Origin: JAYFRE01 sp034926235
Lineage (GTDB): Bacteria; Pseudomonadota; Alphaproteobacteria; Rhodospirillales; Magnetospirillaceae
Length of the DNA stretch: 18,674 nt
Direction of reading: 5' to 3'
NCBI GenBank assembly: GCA_034926235.1
Contig: JAYFRE010000036.1
Location: 1-18,674 of the forward strand
Positions 6,952-14,329 of this stretch are shown piece by piece (the stretch's first letter is position 1; each line of letters starts with the position of its first letter). The notes beneath the pieces are model-generated. The model was given only the letters and a program-made list of their open reading frames with translations. It made no database searches and was not told where the DNA came from. Made by a program: the position numbers and the translations under genes.

Positions 6952-7695
6952 ATGGCCCTTCAAACCAGACGGACCGCATGGACGCAAGCCCAGGCCGACG
7001 CCGCCCAAATTGACGTGGGTCTGCGGCAATACATGCTGCGGGTTTACAACTACATGGCGTCGGGGCTGGCCTTGACCGGCATTTTCGCAGCCCTGGTCGC
7101 CGGAACGCCTGCGATTCAGGCGATTTTCTTCCAGATGACGCCGAATGGCGGGGTTGCGCCGACCCTTTTGGGCTGGGTGGCGATCGTCGGACCGGTGCTC
7201 ATGGTTCTGGGCTTGTCCTTCGGCATCAACCGCATGACGGCGCGGACGGCGCAAAGCCTGTTCTGGGTCTATGCCGCACTGATGGGCGTATCGCTCTCGT
7301 CGTTGTTCGCCGTCTATACCGGCGTGTCCATCACCCGGACCTTCTTCGTTACCGCCGCGTCCTTCGCCGGCCTTTCCCTGTGGGGCTACACGACCAAGCG
7401 CGATCTGAGCGGTTTCGGTTCGTTCCTGATCATGGGGCTGTTCGGAATCATCATCGCTTCGGTGGTCAATCTGTTCCTGGGCAGCAGCATGCTGCAATTC
7501 GTGGTCTCGGTGATCGGCGTCTTCGTCTTCGCCGGGCTGACCGCCTATGACACCCAGAAGATCAAGGTGATGTATTACGAGGCCGACGACAGCGAAACCG
7601 CCGGCAAGAAGGCGGTGATGGGGGCGTTGACCCTCTATCTCGACTTCATCAACCTGTTCTTGATGATGCTGCGGTTTATGGGCGACCGCCGCTAA
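6952..7695 (+). CDS. Bax inhibitor-1 / YccA family inner-membrane protein
   Basis: A 247-residue polytopic membrane protein of the BI-1 (TMBIM/UPF0005) family. Bacterial members include pH-sensitive calcium-leak channels (YetJ) and the FtsH-modulating YccA. About seven hydrophobic segments follow a 30-residue polar N-terminus. Family hallmarks are YTTKRDLSGFG (146-156), FAGLTAYDTQKIK (193-205) and GALTLYLDFINLFLMMLR (224-241). D200 and D231 correspond, by position in the motifs, to the acidic pair of the channel pore. The ATG is preceded by GAGGAT at 6941-6946. It is monocistronic, with a strong terminator 25 bases after the stop. Confidence 0.93.
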   Translation: MALQTRRTAWTQAQADAAQIDVGLRQYMLRVYNYMASGLALTGIFAALVAGTPAIQAIFFQMTPNGGVAPTLLGWVAIVGPVLMVLGLSFGINRMTARTAQSLFWVYAALMGVSLSSLFAVYTGVSITRTFFVTAASFAGLSLWGYTTKRDLSGFGSFLIMGLFGIIIASVVNLFLGSSMLQFVVSVIGVFVFAGLTAYDTQKIKVMYYEADDSETAGKKAVMGALTLYLDFINLFLMMLRFMGDRR

Positions 7696-7719
7696 ATCAA
7701 AGGTCAGCATACGGGTACG

Positions 7720-7747
7720 AAAAGCCGGGGATTTCCCCGGCTTTTTT
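7720..7747. terminator. Bidirectional intrinsic terminator between BI-1 and J-protein genes
   Basis: An 11-bp stem, AAAAGCCGGGG (7720-7730) and CCCCGGCTTTT (7735-7745), with an ATTT loop and a run of six T to 7747. The A-tract on the left arm gives TTTT on the minus strand as well, so it can end both the plus-strand BI-1 transcript and the minus-strand J-protein transcript. Confidence 0.92.
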
Positions 7748-7781
7748 GTTGGGCGGTTCGCGCCGCTGCGGGGGCTGTCTT

Positions 7782-8432
7782 CTAGCGTGCGGCGCTACGG
7801 CGCAGGACGTCCATCGCCTGATTGAGCTGGCTCATGCGCTGGTGGCTGCCCAGGCTGTTGTCCGGGTGGTGAATGGTCGCCAGCATACGGAATTTGGCGC
7901 GCACGACCTTGGCGTCGGGCGTCGCGTCAGGTGGGAATCCCAGCACATGCAAGGCTTCCTGACGGGTATGAACGCCGTCGGGCAAGGGCTCGAAGGCCAA
8001 GACGGAAACGACCGCGCGCAGCCGCTCGATTTCCTCATCGGCCTTGGCGCGGACGATCCGTTCCGGTTCCTGGCCCGGCAGGACCAGGGAAAGGGAGGCC
8101 TTGTCCTCGCTGATCGCCAGGGCGAGGCCTAATGCCTTGCGGATTTGGATGATCCCATGGCCCGGCGGCATGCGGACCTGCAGGCGAGGTTTGCGCCGCC
8201 AGGGGCGGCCCGCGCCGGGGCCCGATTTCAAGAGGACGCTTTCACGGTCCTGGGCCGCCGGTTCGCCGGGATCGGGCCAGTTGGCGATCGTCTGGGCCGG
8301 GGCCATCAGCAGCACCGATCGGGCTAGATCGCCGACATTGACCTGCCGGCGGGCGGCCAGGGCTTCGACCTGATCGCGGAAAAGGCTGGAGCACGGTACC
8401 GTATAGGATTTCTTGAGGGTTTTTCCGCTCAT
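7782..8432 (-). CDS. C-terminal J-domain protein with unusual N-terminus
   Basis: A 216-residue protein. The last 60 residues (about 157-212) form a short J-domain, ALHVLGFPPDATPDAKVVRAKFRMLATIHHPD, with the HPD triad at 189-191 that stimulates DnaK ATPase. There is no Gly/Phe region or zinc-binding domain, so it is not DnaJ itself but a specialised (class III-like) J-protein. Residues 8-43 (KSYTVPC, then LFRDQVEALAARR, then VGDLARSVLLM) read as strand-helix-helix, like a ribbon-helix-helix DNA-binding fold; this is inference. The middle (80-120) is predicted mixed alpha/beta of unknown role. I chose ATG 8432 over an upstream TTG at 8474; GAG and GTGGG precede it. It stands alone, ending at the shared terminator. 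Confidence 0.82.
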   Translation of the reverse strand: MSGKTLKKSYTVPCSSLFRDQVEALAARRQVNVGDLARSVLLMAPAQTIANWPDPGEPAAQDRESVLLKSGPGAGRPWRRKPRLQVRMPPGHGIIQIRKALGLALAISEDKASLSLVLPGQEPERIVRAKADEEIERLRAVVSVLAFEPLPDGVHTRQEALHVLGFPPDATPDAKVVRAKFRMLATIHHPDNSLGSHQRMSQLNQAMDVLRRSAAR

Positions 8433-8613
8433 CCCACGTCTCGATCGTTCAATTCTGCACCCCGGATTGGGCAACGCCTGACAGGCATTAATGTTCGCAA
8501 GGACGGCGTCAACTACGCAGGTTGTCTGATCTGCTGTGAGCGTAATCTATTGAACAATATGTATAATATTAGAAGAGCCCAGGAAGGGAAACCGGATTTT
8601 GGTATGGCTGCCA

Positions 8614-8664
8614 TCATATGTAGTATGTTTTTCCAGGGTCTCGCCATTTTACAACTACATATGA
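8614..8664. repeat. 11-bp perfect inverted repeat with 29-base spacer
   Basis: TCATATGTAGT (8614-8624) is matched exactly by its complement ACTACATATGA (8654-8664). The arms are AT-rich in a GC-rich genome. As RNA it would form a stem with a large loop; as DNA it could be a paired operator or the end of a small mobile element relic. No target-site duplication is evident. Confidence 0.75.
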
Positions 8665-8904
8665 CGCGAATTCCGGGCGGAAGAGCGCTTTTCAGAAATC
8701 GAACGGCGATTCCGGGATTCAAGGAGCCTTTGGGAGCACGGATTCCGGTCTGTCGGAACCGGACCGGATACACCACCCGGAATAATCTGTCCGCTTTCGT
8801 ATCGATCCCACCCTGATACTGTGGGATAGGCGGGACAACACCACAAAATATAGAAACCGGCGTGATCGCCTTCCAGGGGGGCGGGAATCTCCGGAATGGA
8901 ATGG

Positions 8905-8941
8905 AAAACCCCCGCCAATCGATTGATTGCGCGGGGGTTTT
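8905..8941. terminator. Intrinsic terminator after tRNA-Thr (bidirectional form)
   Basis: An 11-bp stem, AAAACCCCCGC (8905-8915) and GCGGGGGTTTT (8931-8941), with a 15-base loop that itself contains the palindrome CAATCGATTG. On the minus strand it follows the tRNA CCA end by two bases. Because both flanks give a T-tract it could also stop a plus-strand transcript coming from 8570 onward. Confidence 0.88.
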
Positions 8942-8943
8942 GC

Positions 8944-9018
<75 letters not shown>

Positions 9019-9038
9019 CGATTGCTCGGAGAAGGGAC

Positions 9039-9067
9039 CCTATAACGGTTTCGCCGTCATAGCGCAA
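9039..9067 (-). promoter_or_regulatory. Possible promoter for tRNA-Thr
   Basis: TTGCGC (9062-9067) and TATAGG (9039-9044) on the minus strand are 17 bases apart and would place the start about 14 bases before the tRNA. Both hexamers match the consensus only partly (three and four of six). Readthrough from hemY is an alternative source of transcription, since no terminator separates them. Confidence 0.3.
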
Positions 9068-9069
9068 GC

Positions 9070-9094
9070 CCCTGAAAGGGTCTCTCTTTCAAGG
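9070..9094 (-). repeat. 9-bp hairpin directly after the hemY stop codon
   Basis: On the minus strand CCTTGAAAG and CTTTCAGGG pair (one G-U) around a seven-base loop, abutting the hemY TGA at 9095-9097. There is no T-tract after it, so it is more likely a 3'-end stabiliser or weak terminator than a full intrinsic terminator. Confidence 0.45.
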
Positions 9095-10414
9095 TCAGGC
9101 GGCCGGCCTGGCGGGCAGGACCGCCGCCGGGGTCCGGCGCGGGCTGGCCAGGCTATCGACGGCGCCGCAGGATGGGCAGATAAGCGACCATTCCGGTTTC
9201 GGCGCGGAACAGGACGCACAATGCCAGACGGGATCGGCAGGAGCCTTGGCGGCTTCTTCGGCCCAGGATCTGGCGGCGGCCTCATTGCCATATTCTTCGC
9301 GTTCCAGCCGTTCCAGCAGCCGGTACAGGCGCGAACTGGGGCTGTGCTTCACCGCGGCCAAGAGATGGCCGCGCGCCTTGCCCCACAGCTTGGCCTCCAA
9401 CGCGGCTTCGCCCAGGACCAGGTCGGCCTCGGGAGCGTCCGCCCGGGCGGCAACCAGCTTGGCCAGTCTTTGCAGTTGCGCGAGCGGGTCTTCGCCGGGA
9501 TGGAGATCGGCATAGGGCCGGGCCAGCGCTACGGCCGGATGATGTTTCCAAGCCGATTCGAGCGCCGAGGCGGCGCGCCGGTCGTGGCCGGTAGCGGTCA
9601 GGGCCTGCGCCAGAATCACGGCAGCCTCGGTCGCGGTCGGGTTTTGCTTCAAGGCCTGCTTCGCCAGGCGAATCGCGTTCGCGGCGTCGCCGCCTTTCAA
9701 CGCGCGGGAGGCCTGCTCGGCCCAGACCAGCGCGCGACGGCGGGCGGCTTCTGCGAGAGGCGTGGCTTTGCGTTTTGCCGCCAGATCGATCAATTCCAGC
9801 GCCCGGCCGAAATCGTTGGTCTTGACCGCCAGATGGAAAGCGGTGTCGGCCAGCCAGGAATCCCCCGAGGTCGCCGACAAGGCGCGCGCGGCGAGGGACA
9901 GGGCTTCCGTTTCGTTATTGTCCTCCAACGCCAGTTCCAGCAGGCCCTTCAGCCCCAGCGTCGCGGTTTCCGGGCGTTTCAGCATGTCCGAAAAACAGCC
10001 GCGCGCTTTGGCCTTGTCGCCCGACAGACGGGCGGTCTGGGCCGACAGCACCATGGTCAGGGTCGGATCGCCCAGCAGCTTGTCGGCCCGGCTCGCTAAT
10101 TTGCGCGCCGCCGGGGCTTCGCCGCCGATGGCGGCGGCCAGCCCGTCGCTCAGCGCCTGATAGCCTCGCCGCAGCTTGATGTCGCGCCGCCGGCGGGTCC
10201 AAGCCGAGGGGAGGCGCAAGGCCGCCCAGATCCAGCGTCCACAGACGGTCAGCGCCAGAACCGCCGCCGTCAGCAGGGCGATCAGCACCGCGATCGAGGT
10301 GTCGATCCGCCATTCCAGCCATTCGACGCTCACGCGTCCGGGATGATCGGCCAGCCATACCGCCAGCGCCGTGATCAGGGCCACCAGGACGGCATAAAGG
10401 AAAAGACGCAGCAT
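9095..10414 (-). CDS. hemY: HemY-like membrane protein with TPR-type repeats and C-terminal zinc ribbon
   Basis: The proteobacterial HemY (HemY_N family, not protoporphyrinogen oxidase) sits in the inner membrane and is encoded with late heme genes; its exact role is unsettled. The 439-residue protein has two membrane segments, about 2-22 (LRLFLYAVLVALITALAVWL) and 44-75, then a long helical repeat region with TPR-like pairs (about 90-390). A tail with CxxC...CxxC (C399, C402, C413, C416) looks like a rubredoxin-type zinc ribbon. The ATG at 10414 gives the normal MLRLFLYAV start. It lies 53 bases after hemD on the same strand, in a hemC-hemD-hemY operon. Confidence 0.88.
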   Translation of the reverse strand: MLRLFLYAVLVALITALAVWLADHPGRVSVEWLEWRIDTSIAVLIALLTAAVLALTVCGRWIWAALRLPSAWTRRRRDIKLRRGYQALSDGLAAAIGGEAPAARKLASRADKLLGDPTLTMVLSAQTARLSGDKAKARGCFSDMLKRPETATLGLKGLLELALEDNNETEALSLAARALSATSGDSWLADTAFHLAVKTNDFGRALELIDLAAKRKATPLAEAARRRALVWAEQASRALKGGDAANAIRLAKQALKQNPTATEAAVILAQALTATGHDRRAASALESAWKHHPAVALARPYADLHPGEDPLAQLQRLAKLVAARADAPEADLVLGEAALEAKLWGKARGHLLAAVKHSPSSRLYRLLERLEREEYGNEAAARSWAEEAAKAPADPVWHCASCSAPKPEWSLICPSCGAVDSLASPRRTPAAVLPARPAA

Positions 10415-10467
10415 CGGTTCAGCCTTCAGACAAGCGACAGGGTGACGGACGGAAACATCGGCGCTTC

Positions 10468-11205
10468 CTACTTTTTCCCGGAAGACGCGCCGCCGCCGAC
10501 CAGCGCCAGCATCGCGTCCCATGCGGGACGGGTGGCATGACGCAGGCTTTTCCAATCCAGGCCGTTCAAGGCTTCCGCCACGGCCGGGCTGAAGGCGAAC
10601 GCGTCGACGTTCCGGCAGGTTTCGGCCAGACCGGCGTTCCGTGCCAGGGTAACAAAGCTCCGCCCGCTGCGGGGAGAGAAAAAGAGCGCCGCTTCGATCC
10701 TGCCCGACGTCAATGCCTGGATCAGCGCCGGGCTGAAGCTTCGGGCGGCGCGGGCTTCATAGAGCACCGTGCGGCGGATGGTAAAGCCATGTCGGGCTAA
10801 ATCTCCGGCCAGGTCGCCGGCGACGTCCCGGCCCGAGGCGTGCAGCAAAGGGCCGTTCGCCGGATCCAGCGCACCGGCCACTCGCCGGGCCAGCGAAACG
10901 GCGTCGCCATCGGCGCTTCGCACGGTTGCGAAACCAAGATCGCGCGCCACCGCTGCCGTCCTGGGACCGACCGCCCAGATCGGCAGCGTCCGGGGCGCGG
11001 TGCTGGCGGCCAAGGCGCGCGCGCCATTGGCGCTGGTGACGAGGCAGGCCTGGACGTCTTCCAGCGGCAGGACCGTACCGGCATGGAAATGGATGTCCAG
11101 CATCGGTTCGATCAGGACGGAGAAGCCCAGCGCCTTCAATTCGGGTGCGATGCGGGCGGATTCCGCTTCCGGGCGGGTCAGCAGAGCCAGCCCGCGCGCC
11201 GTCAT
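10468..11205 (-). CDS. hemD: Uroporphyrinogen-III synthase
   Basis: Cyclises hydroxymethylbilane to uroporphyrinogen III with inversion of ring D, the branch point to heme, siroheme and cobalamin. The 245-residue protein is diverse in sequence, as usual for HemD, but shows the family pattern: LLTRPEAESARIAPELKALGF near the start (8-28), LVTSANGARALA (60-71), WAVGPRTAAVARDLGF (82-97), LLHASGRDVAGDLA, and AALFFSPRSGRSFV late in the second lobe. The ATG overlaps the hemC stop as ATGA (11202-11205), so the product follows HemC both in pathway and translation. Confidence 0.93.
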   Translation of the reverse strand: MTARGLALLTRPEAESARIAPELKALGFSVLIEPMLDIHFHAGTVLPLEDVQACLVTSANGARALAASTAPRTLPIWAVGPRTAAVARDLGFATVRSADGDAVSLARRVAGALDPANGPLLHASGRDVAGDLAGDLARHGFTIRRTVLYEARAARSFSPALIQALTSGRIEAALFFSPRSGRSFVTLARNAGLAETCRNVDAFAFSPAVAEALNGLDWKSLRHATRPAWDAMLALVGGGASSGKK

Positions 11206-12155
11206 GCGTTGTTTTCCGGCAGATCGGCGATTCGGAAGCCGGGCGGACAGCGGTCGCGCAACGTTTCCCCGGCGTCGCGACCAAGGGCGGCGGCCTCTGC
11301 GGCGCAGCCTTCGGTGTCGATGGCGTGTGCTTCGCGCCCGTCGGGGCTCAGGATCAGTCCCCGGAATCGCATTCGGTCGCCTTGGATTTCCGCCAGCCCG
11401 GCGATGGGGGTGCGGCAAGAGCCGTCCAGGACGGCCAGAAAGGCGCGTTCGGCATCGACGGCGCGATGGGTTTCGGCATGATCCAGGGGGGCGAGCAAGG
11501 CGCGCGTCTTTGCGTCCGCTTCGCGGCAGACGACGCCGATTGCGCCCTGGGCGACGGCTGGCAGCATTTCTTCGGTCGAAAGGGCCGAGGCGGCGACATG
11601 GGCTAATCCCAGGCGGTTCAGCCCCGCCATGGCCAGCAGCGTGGCGTCGATCACGCCGTCATGCAGGCGGGTCAGCCTGGTTTCGATATTGCCGCGCAAG
11701 GGGCGCACCACCAGATCGGGACGGTGGTTGAGAATTTGGGCCGCCCGGCGCAGCGACGCGGTGCCTACCACCGCACCCGACGGCAGATCGGCCAGACAGG
11801 CTGCCTTGGAGGATAGAAAGGCGTCGCGGCAATCCTCGCGTTCCAGCACCGCGGCAAGGACGAAGCCGTCTTGCAGGCGGGTCGGCATGTCCTTGCAGGA
11901 ATGGACGGCGATATCGATGCGCGCGCCGGCCAGCGCCTCGTCGATTTCGCGGGTGAACAATCCCTTGCCGCCGATTTCGGCCAGGGTTCGGTCCTGAATT
12001 CTATCGCCCGAGGTTCGGATGGCGACAATGTCGGTCGCGCCTGCTTGCGCCAAGGCGGGATGACAGGCGGCGAGACGGCGTTCCACCATGCGAGCCTGGG
12101 CCAGAGCCAGGGGGCTGCCGCGGGTGCCGATGCGGAAAAGAGCGGGCGCGTTCAT
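11202..12155 (-). CDS. hemC: Hydroxymethylbilane synthase (porphobilinogen deaminase)
   Basis: Polymerises four porphobilinogens to hydroxymethylbilane. The 317-residue protein has normal length and motifs: RIGTRGSPLALAQ (8-20), IRTSGDRI (46-53), GGKGLFTREID (62-72), the catalytic-aspartate motif HSCKDMP (85-91, usually HS[LMA]KD), GTASLRRAAQ (131-140), RGNIETRL (154-161) and GSCRTPIAG (245-253), where C247 anchors the dipyrromethane cofactor. The ATG at 12155 gives the standard N-terminus; its ribosome site is weak. It is divergent from tsaD with only 54 bases between, an arrangement common in alphaproteobacteria, so the two promoters must be close or overlap the opposing gene. Confidence 0.97.
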   Translation of the reverse strand: MNAPALFRIGTRGSPLALAQARMVERRLAACHPALAQAGATDIVAIRTSGDRIQDRTLAEIGGKGLFTREIDEALAGARIDIAVHSCKDMPTRLQDGFVLAAVLEREDCRDAFLSSKAACLADLPSGAVVGTASLRRAAQILNHRPDLVVRPLRGNIETRLTRLHDGVIDATLLAMAGLNRLGLAHVAASALSTEEMLPAVAQGAIGVVCREADAKTRALLAPLDHAETHRAVDAERAFLAVLDGSCRTPIAGLAEIQGDRMRFRGLILSPDGREAHAIDTEGCAAEAAALGRDAGETLRDRCPPGFRIADLPENNA

Positions 12156-12209
12156 GGCCGTTAGTTCTAAAGGCTGGATCGGAACCGGGAAAGGAGATAG
12201 TGAGAACGC

Positions 12210-13262
12210 ATGTTGGTGCTCGGTCTGGAAACCAGTTGTGACGAAACCGCCGCCGCCGTGGTTGGCGGCGATCGGACCATCCTTGCCGATGTGGTGCTGT
12301 CCCAGTTGGGCGAGCATCGTCCTTTCGGCGGGGTAGTGCCCGAAATCGCTGCGCGCGCCCATCTCGATCATCTGGACGGAATCGTGGCCGAGGCGTTGCG
12401 GCGGGCGAACGTCGCCATCGGCGATCTGAACGCCATCGCCGCGACCGCCGGACCCGGATTGATCGGCGGTGTGATGGTCGGCGCGATGACCGGCAAGGCG
12501 ATCGCGGCGGTGTCGGGCAAACCCTTCATCGCGGTCAATCACCTGGAAGGTCATGCCCTGACCGCCCGGCTGACCCATGGTCTCGATTTTCCCTATTTGC
12601 TGCTGCTGGTCTCGGGCGGGCATTGCCAGCTTCTCGCCGTCGAAGGGGTGGGCCGCTATCGCCGGCTTGGCGCGACCCTGGATGATGCCGCCGGGGACGC
12701 CTTCGACAAGGTCGCCAAGATGCTGGATCTGGGCTATCCGGGCGGGCCGGCGGTGCAGGAGGCCGCCGCCAGAGGCGATTCGGCCCGGTTCGTTCTGCCG
12801 CGCCCGATGAAGGGGCGGCCGGGGTGCGATTTTTCCTTCTCGGGTCTCAAAAATGCGGTCAGGATGACGATCGCCGGGGCCGGTCCGCTGGACAGCCAGG
12901 ATCGCGCCGATCTCGCCGCCTCTTTCCAGCGTGCGGTGGCCGAATCGATCGCGGACAGGGTTGCGCACGCCATCGATGCTTTCGCCCGGCTTCATCCCGG
13001 GGCGGGCAATCTGGTTGTGGCGGGCGGCGTCGCGGCGAACAAGGCGCTGCGGGCGGCGCTGGCGGAAACGGCCGGCGCGCGGGGTTTTTCGTTGGTGGCT
13101 CCGCCTTTGGCCTTGTGTACCGACAATGGCGCGATGATCGCCTGGGCGGGGCTGGAACGCTGGCGGCTGGGGCAATCCGACGGGCTCGATTTCGCGCCCA
13201 GGCCGCGCTGGCCGCTCGATCCCGGTGCGAAACGATTGCCGGGTGCGGGTGTGAAGGCATGA
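12210..13262 (+). CDS. tsaD: tRNA N6-threonylcarbamoyladenosine transferase subunit TsaD
   Basis: Transfers the threonylcarbamoyl group to A37 of ANN-decoding tRNAs, together with TsaB and TsaE. The 350-residue protein has the ASKHA fold signatures: LGLETSCDETAAAVV (4-18), metal-binding histidines in NHLEGHALTARL (H111, H115), LLLVSGGHCQLL (131-142), LDDAAGDAFDKVAKML (157-172), GGVAANKALR and LCTDNGAMIAWAG with the conserved Asp. ATG 12210 lies 13 bases after AAGGAG (12191-12196), a little far; in-frame TTG 12213 and GTG 12216 would be even farther, so ATG is kept. First gene of the plus-strand run to greB. Confidence 0.97.
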   Translation: MLVLGLETSCDETAAAVVGGDRTILADVVLSQLGEHRPFGGVVPEIAARAHLDHLDGIVAEALRRANVAIGDLNAIAATAGPGLIGGVMVGAMTGKAIAAVSGKPFIAVNHLEGHALTARLTHGLDFPYLLLLVSGGHCQLLAVEGVGRYRRLGATLDDAAGDAFDKVAKMLDLGYPGGPAVQEAAARGDSARFVLPRPMKGRPGCDFSFSGLKNAVRMTIAGAGPLDSQDRADLAASFQRAVAESIADRVAHAIDAFARLHPGAGNLVVAGGVAANKALRAALAETAGARGFSLVAPPLALCTDNGAMIAWAGLERWRLGQSDGLDFAPRPRWPLDPGAKRLPGAGVKA

Positions 13263-13287
13263 AAAAAACCATGGGGGTGGCGGGAAA

Positions 13288-14298
13288 ATGTCCCATATCG
13301 GCGTAGTCGGCGCGGGAGCCTGGGGATCGGCGCTGGCGGTGGTGTTGGCGCGCAAGGGCTGCCGCGTTTCCTTGTGGGCCCATGAAACCGAGGTGGTGGA
13401 GGCGGTCGTCCGCGAACGCCGCAATCCGCTGTTTCTGCCCGGCATTGCCATGGATGGGGTCGATGCCAGTACCGATCTGGCGATTCTGGCGAGGGCGGAG
13501 GCCATATTGCTGGTGGCGCCGTCACAGTTTCTGCGTGGTGTCTGCCGCCGTCTCGCACCGATTTGTGCGCCGGGCACGCCCTTGGTGGTGTGCGCCAAGG
13601 GAATCGAATCGGGCAGCCTCGCCTTGATGAGCGAGGTGGTGGCCGAGGAAATGCCGGGCCAGCCCCTGGCCGTGCTGTCGGGACCGACCTTTGCGGTCGA
13701 AGTGGCGCGGGGCCTGCCCACCGCCGTGACCCTGGCCGCCGCCGATGCCGTGTTGGGCGCGCGGCTGGTCGAAGCCATCGGCACCCAGACCTTCCGTCCT
13801 TACTTAACCGACGACATCATCGGCGCGGAGATGGGCGGTGCGGTCAAGAATGTGCTGGCCATCGCCTGCGGCGTCGTCGAGGGCCGGGGGATGGGCGACA
13901 ATGCCCGCGCTGCCCTGATTACGCGCGGCATGGCCGAACTGATGCGCCTGGCCGTCGCGCGCGGCGGGCGTGGCGAAACCTGCATGGGGCTGTCCGGTTT
14001 GGGCGATCTGATGCTGACCGCCTCATCGACCCAATCGCGGAATTATTCCCTGGGCGTCGCGCTCGGACAGGGGCGGCGTCTGACCGATATTCTGGCTGAA
14101 CGCCGCTCGGTCACCGAAGGTGTGGCTTCGGCGGCGTCGGTCGCAGGTTTGGCCCAGCGGCTGGGTGTCGAGATGCCGATCGTCGAAGCCGTCGAAGCCG
14201 CTCTGCATCAGGGGCTCGATCTGGATCGCGCCATCAATGGATTGCTGGGCCGTCCTTTCACCGCCGAGCTGGGCTTTCGCCCCATTTCTGCGCCCTGA
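13288..14298 (+). CDS. gpsA: Glycerol-3-phosphate dehydrogenase [NAD(P)+]
   Basis: Reduces dihydroxyacetone phosphate to sn-glycerol 3-phosphate for phospholipid synthesis, in the cytoplasm. The 336-residue protein has the Rossmann motif GAGAWGSA (8-15), VLSGPTFAVEVARGLPTAV in the middle, GAEMGGAVKNVLAIACGVVEG with the catalytic lysine, and GLSGLGDLMLTASSTQSRNYSLG typical of the C-terminal helical domain. ATG 13288 is 25 bases after the tsaD stop and preceded by GGCGGG. Length is normal. No oddities seen. Confidence 0.97.
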   Translation: MSHIGVVGAGAWGSALAVVLARKGCRVSLWAHETEVVEAVVRERRNPLFLPGIAMDGVDASTDLAILARAEAILLVAPSQFLRGVCRRLAPICAPGTPLVVCAKGIESGSLALMSEVVAEEMPGQPLAVLSGPTFAVEVARGLPTAVTLAAADAVLGARLVEAIGTQTFRPYLTDDIIGAEMGGAVKNVLAIACGVVEGRGMGDNARAALITRGMAELMRLAVARGGRGETCMGLSGLGDLMLTASSTQSRNYSLGVALGQGRRLTDILAERRSVTEGVASAASVAGLAQRLGVEMPIVEAVEAALHQGLDLDRAINGLLGRPFTAELGFRPISAP

Positions 14299-14329
14299 GT
14301 GTTCCGGGCGTATTGCTAGGAGAATTGCC

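Larger units (their letters stand above)
8433..8943. other. 511-base stretch with no convincing gene; AT-rich part and inverted repeats
   Basis: This lies between the J-protein start and tRNA-Thr. Bases about 8520-8665 are clearly richer in A and T than anything else in the window. Contents: nested small palindromes with a perfect TATAAT at 8562-8567; an 11-bp inverted repeat at 8614-8664; five copies of ATTCCGG or its complement between 8670 and 8897; a 7-bp hairpin ATCCCAC/GTGGGAT (8805-8811, 8821-8827); and a terminator at 8905-8941. Short open frames of 87-88 codons on both strands start with GTG or TTG and use codons unlike neighbouring genes (ATA, AGA, CTA), so I do not call them. Confidence 0.7.

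Noticed and set aside
8690..8705. Possible duplicated tRNA-Thr 3' segment (CAGAAATCGAAC versus CAGAGATTCGAAC) as an attachment site
   Set aside because: The match is short and imperfect, and no integrase gene is present.
8550..8816. 88-codon plus-strand frame in the AT-rich gap
   Set aside because: It starts with TTG (or ATG 8559) without a ribosome site, uses rare codons unlike the neighbours and has no domain.
9221..10099. 292-codon plus-strand frame opposite hemY
   Set aside because: Shadow of hemY in a high-GC region, rich in Gly, Gln and Arg with no recognisable motif.
12156..13784. Very long minus-strand open frame continuing upstream of hemC (total 860 codons)
   Set aside because: The part beyond 12155 is antisense to tsaD and gpsA, whose motifs are unmistakable; the HemC domain starts exactly at the ATG 12155.
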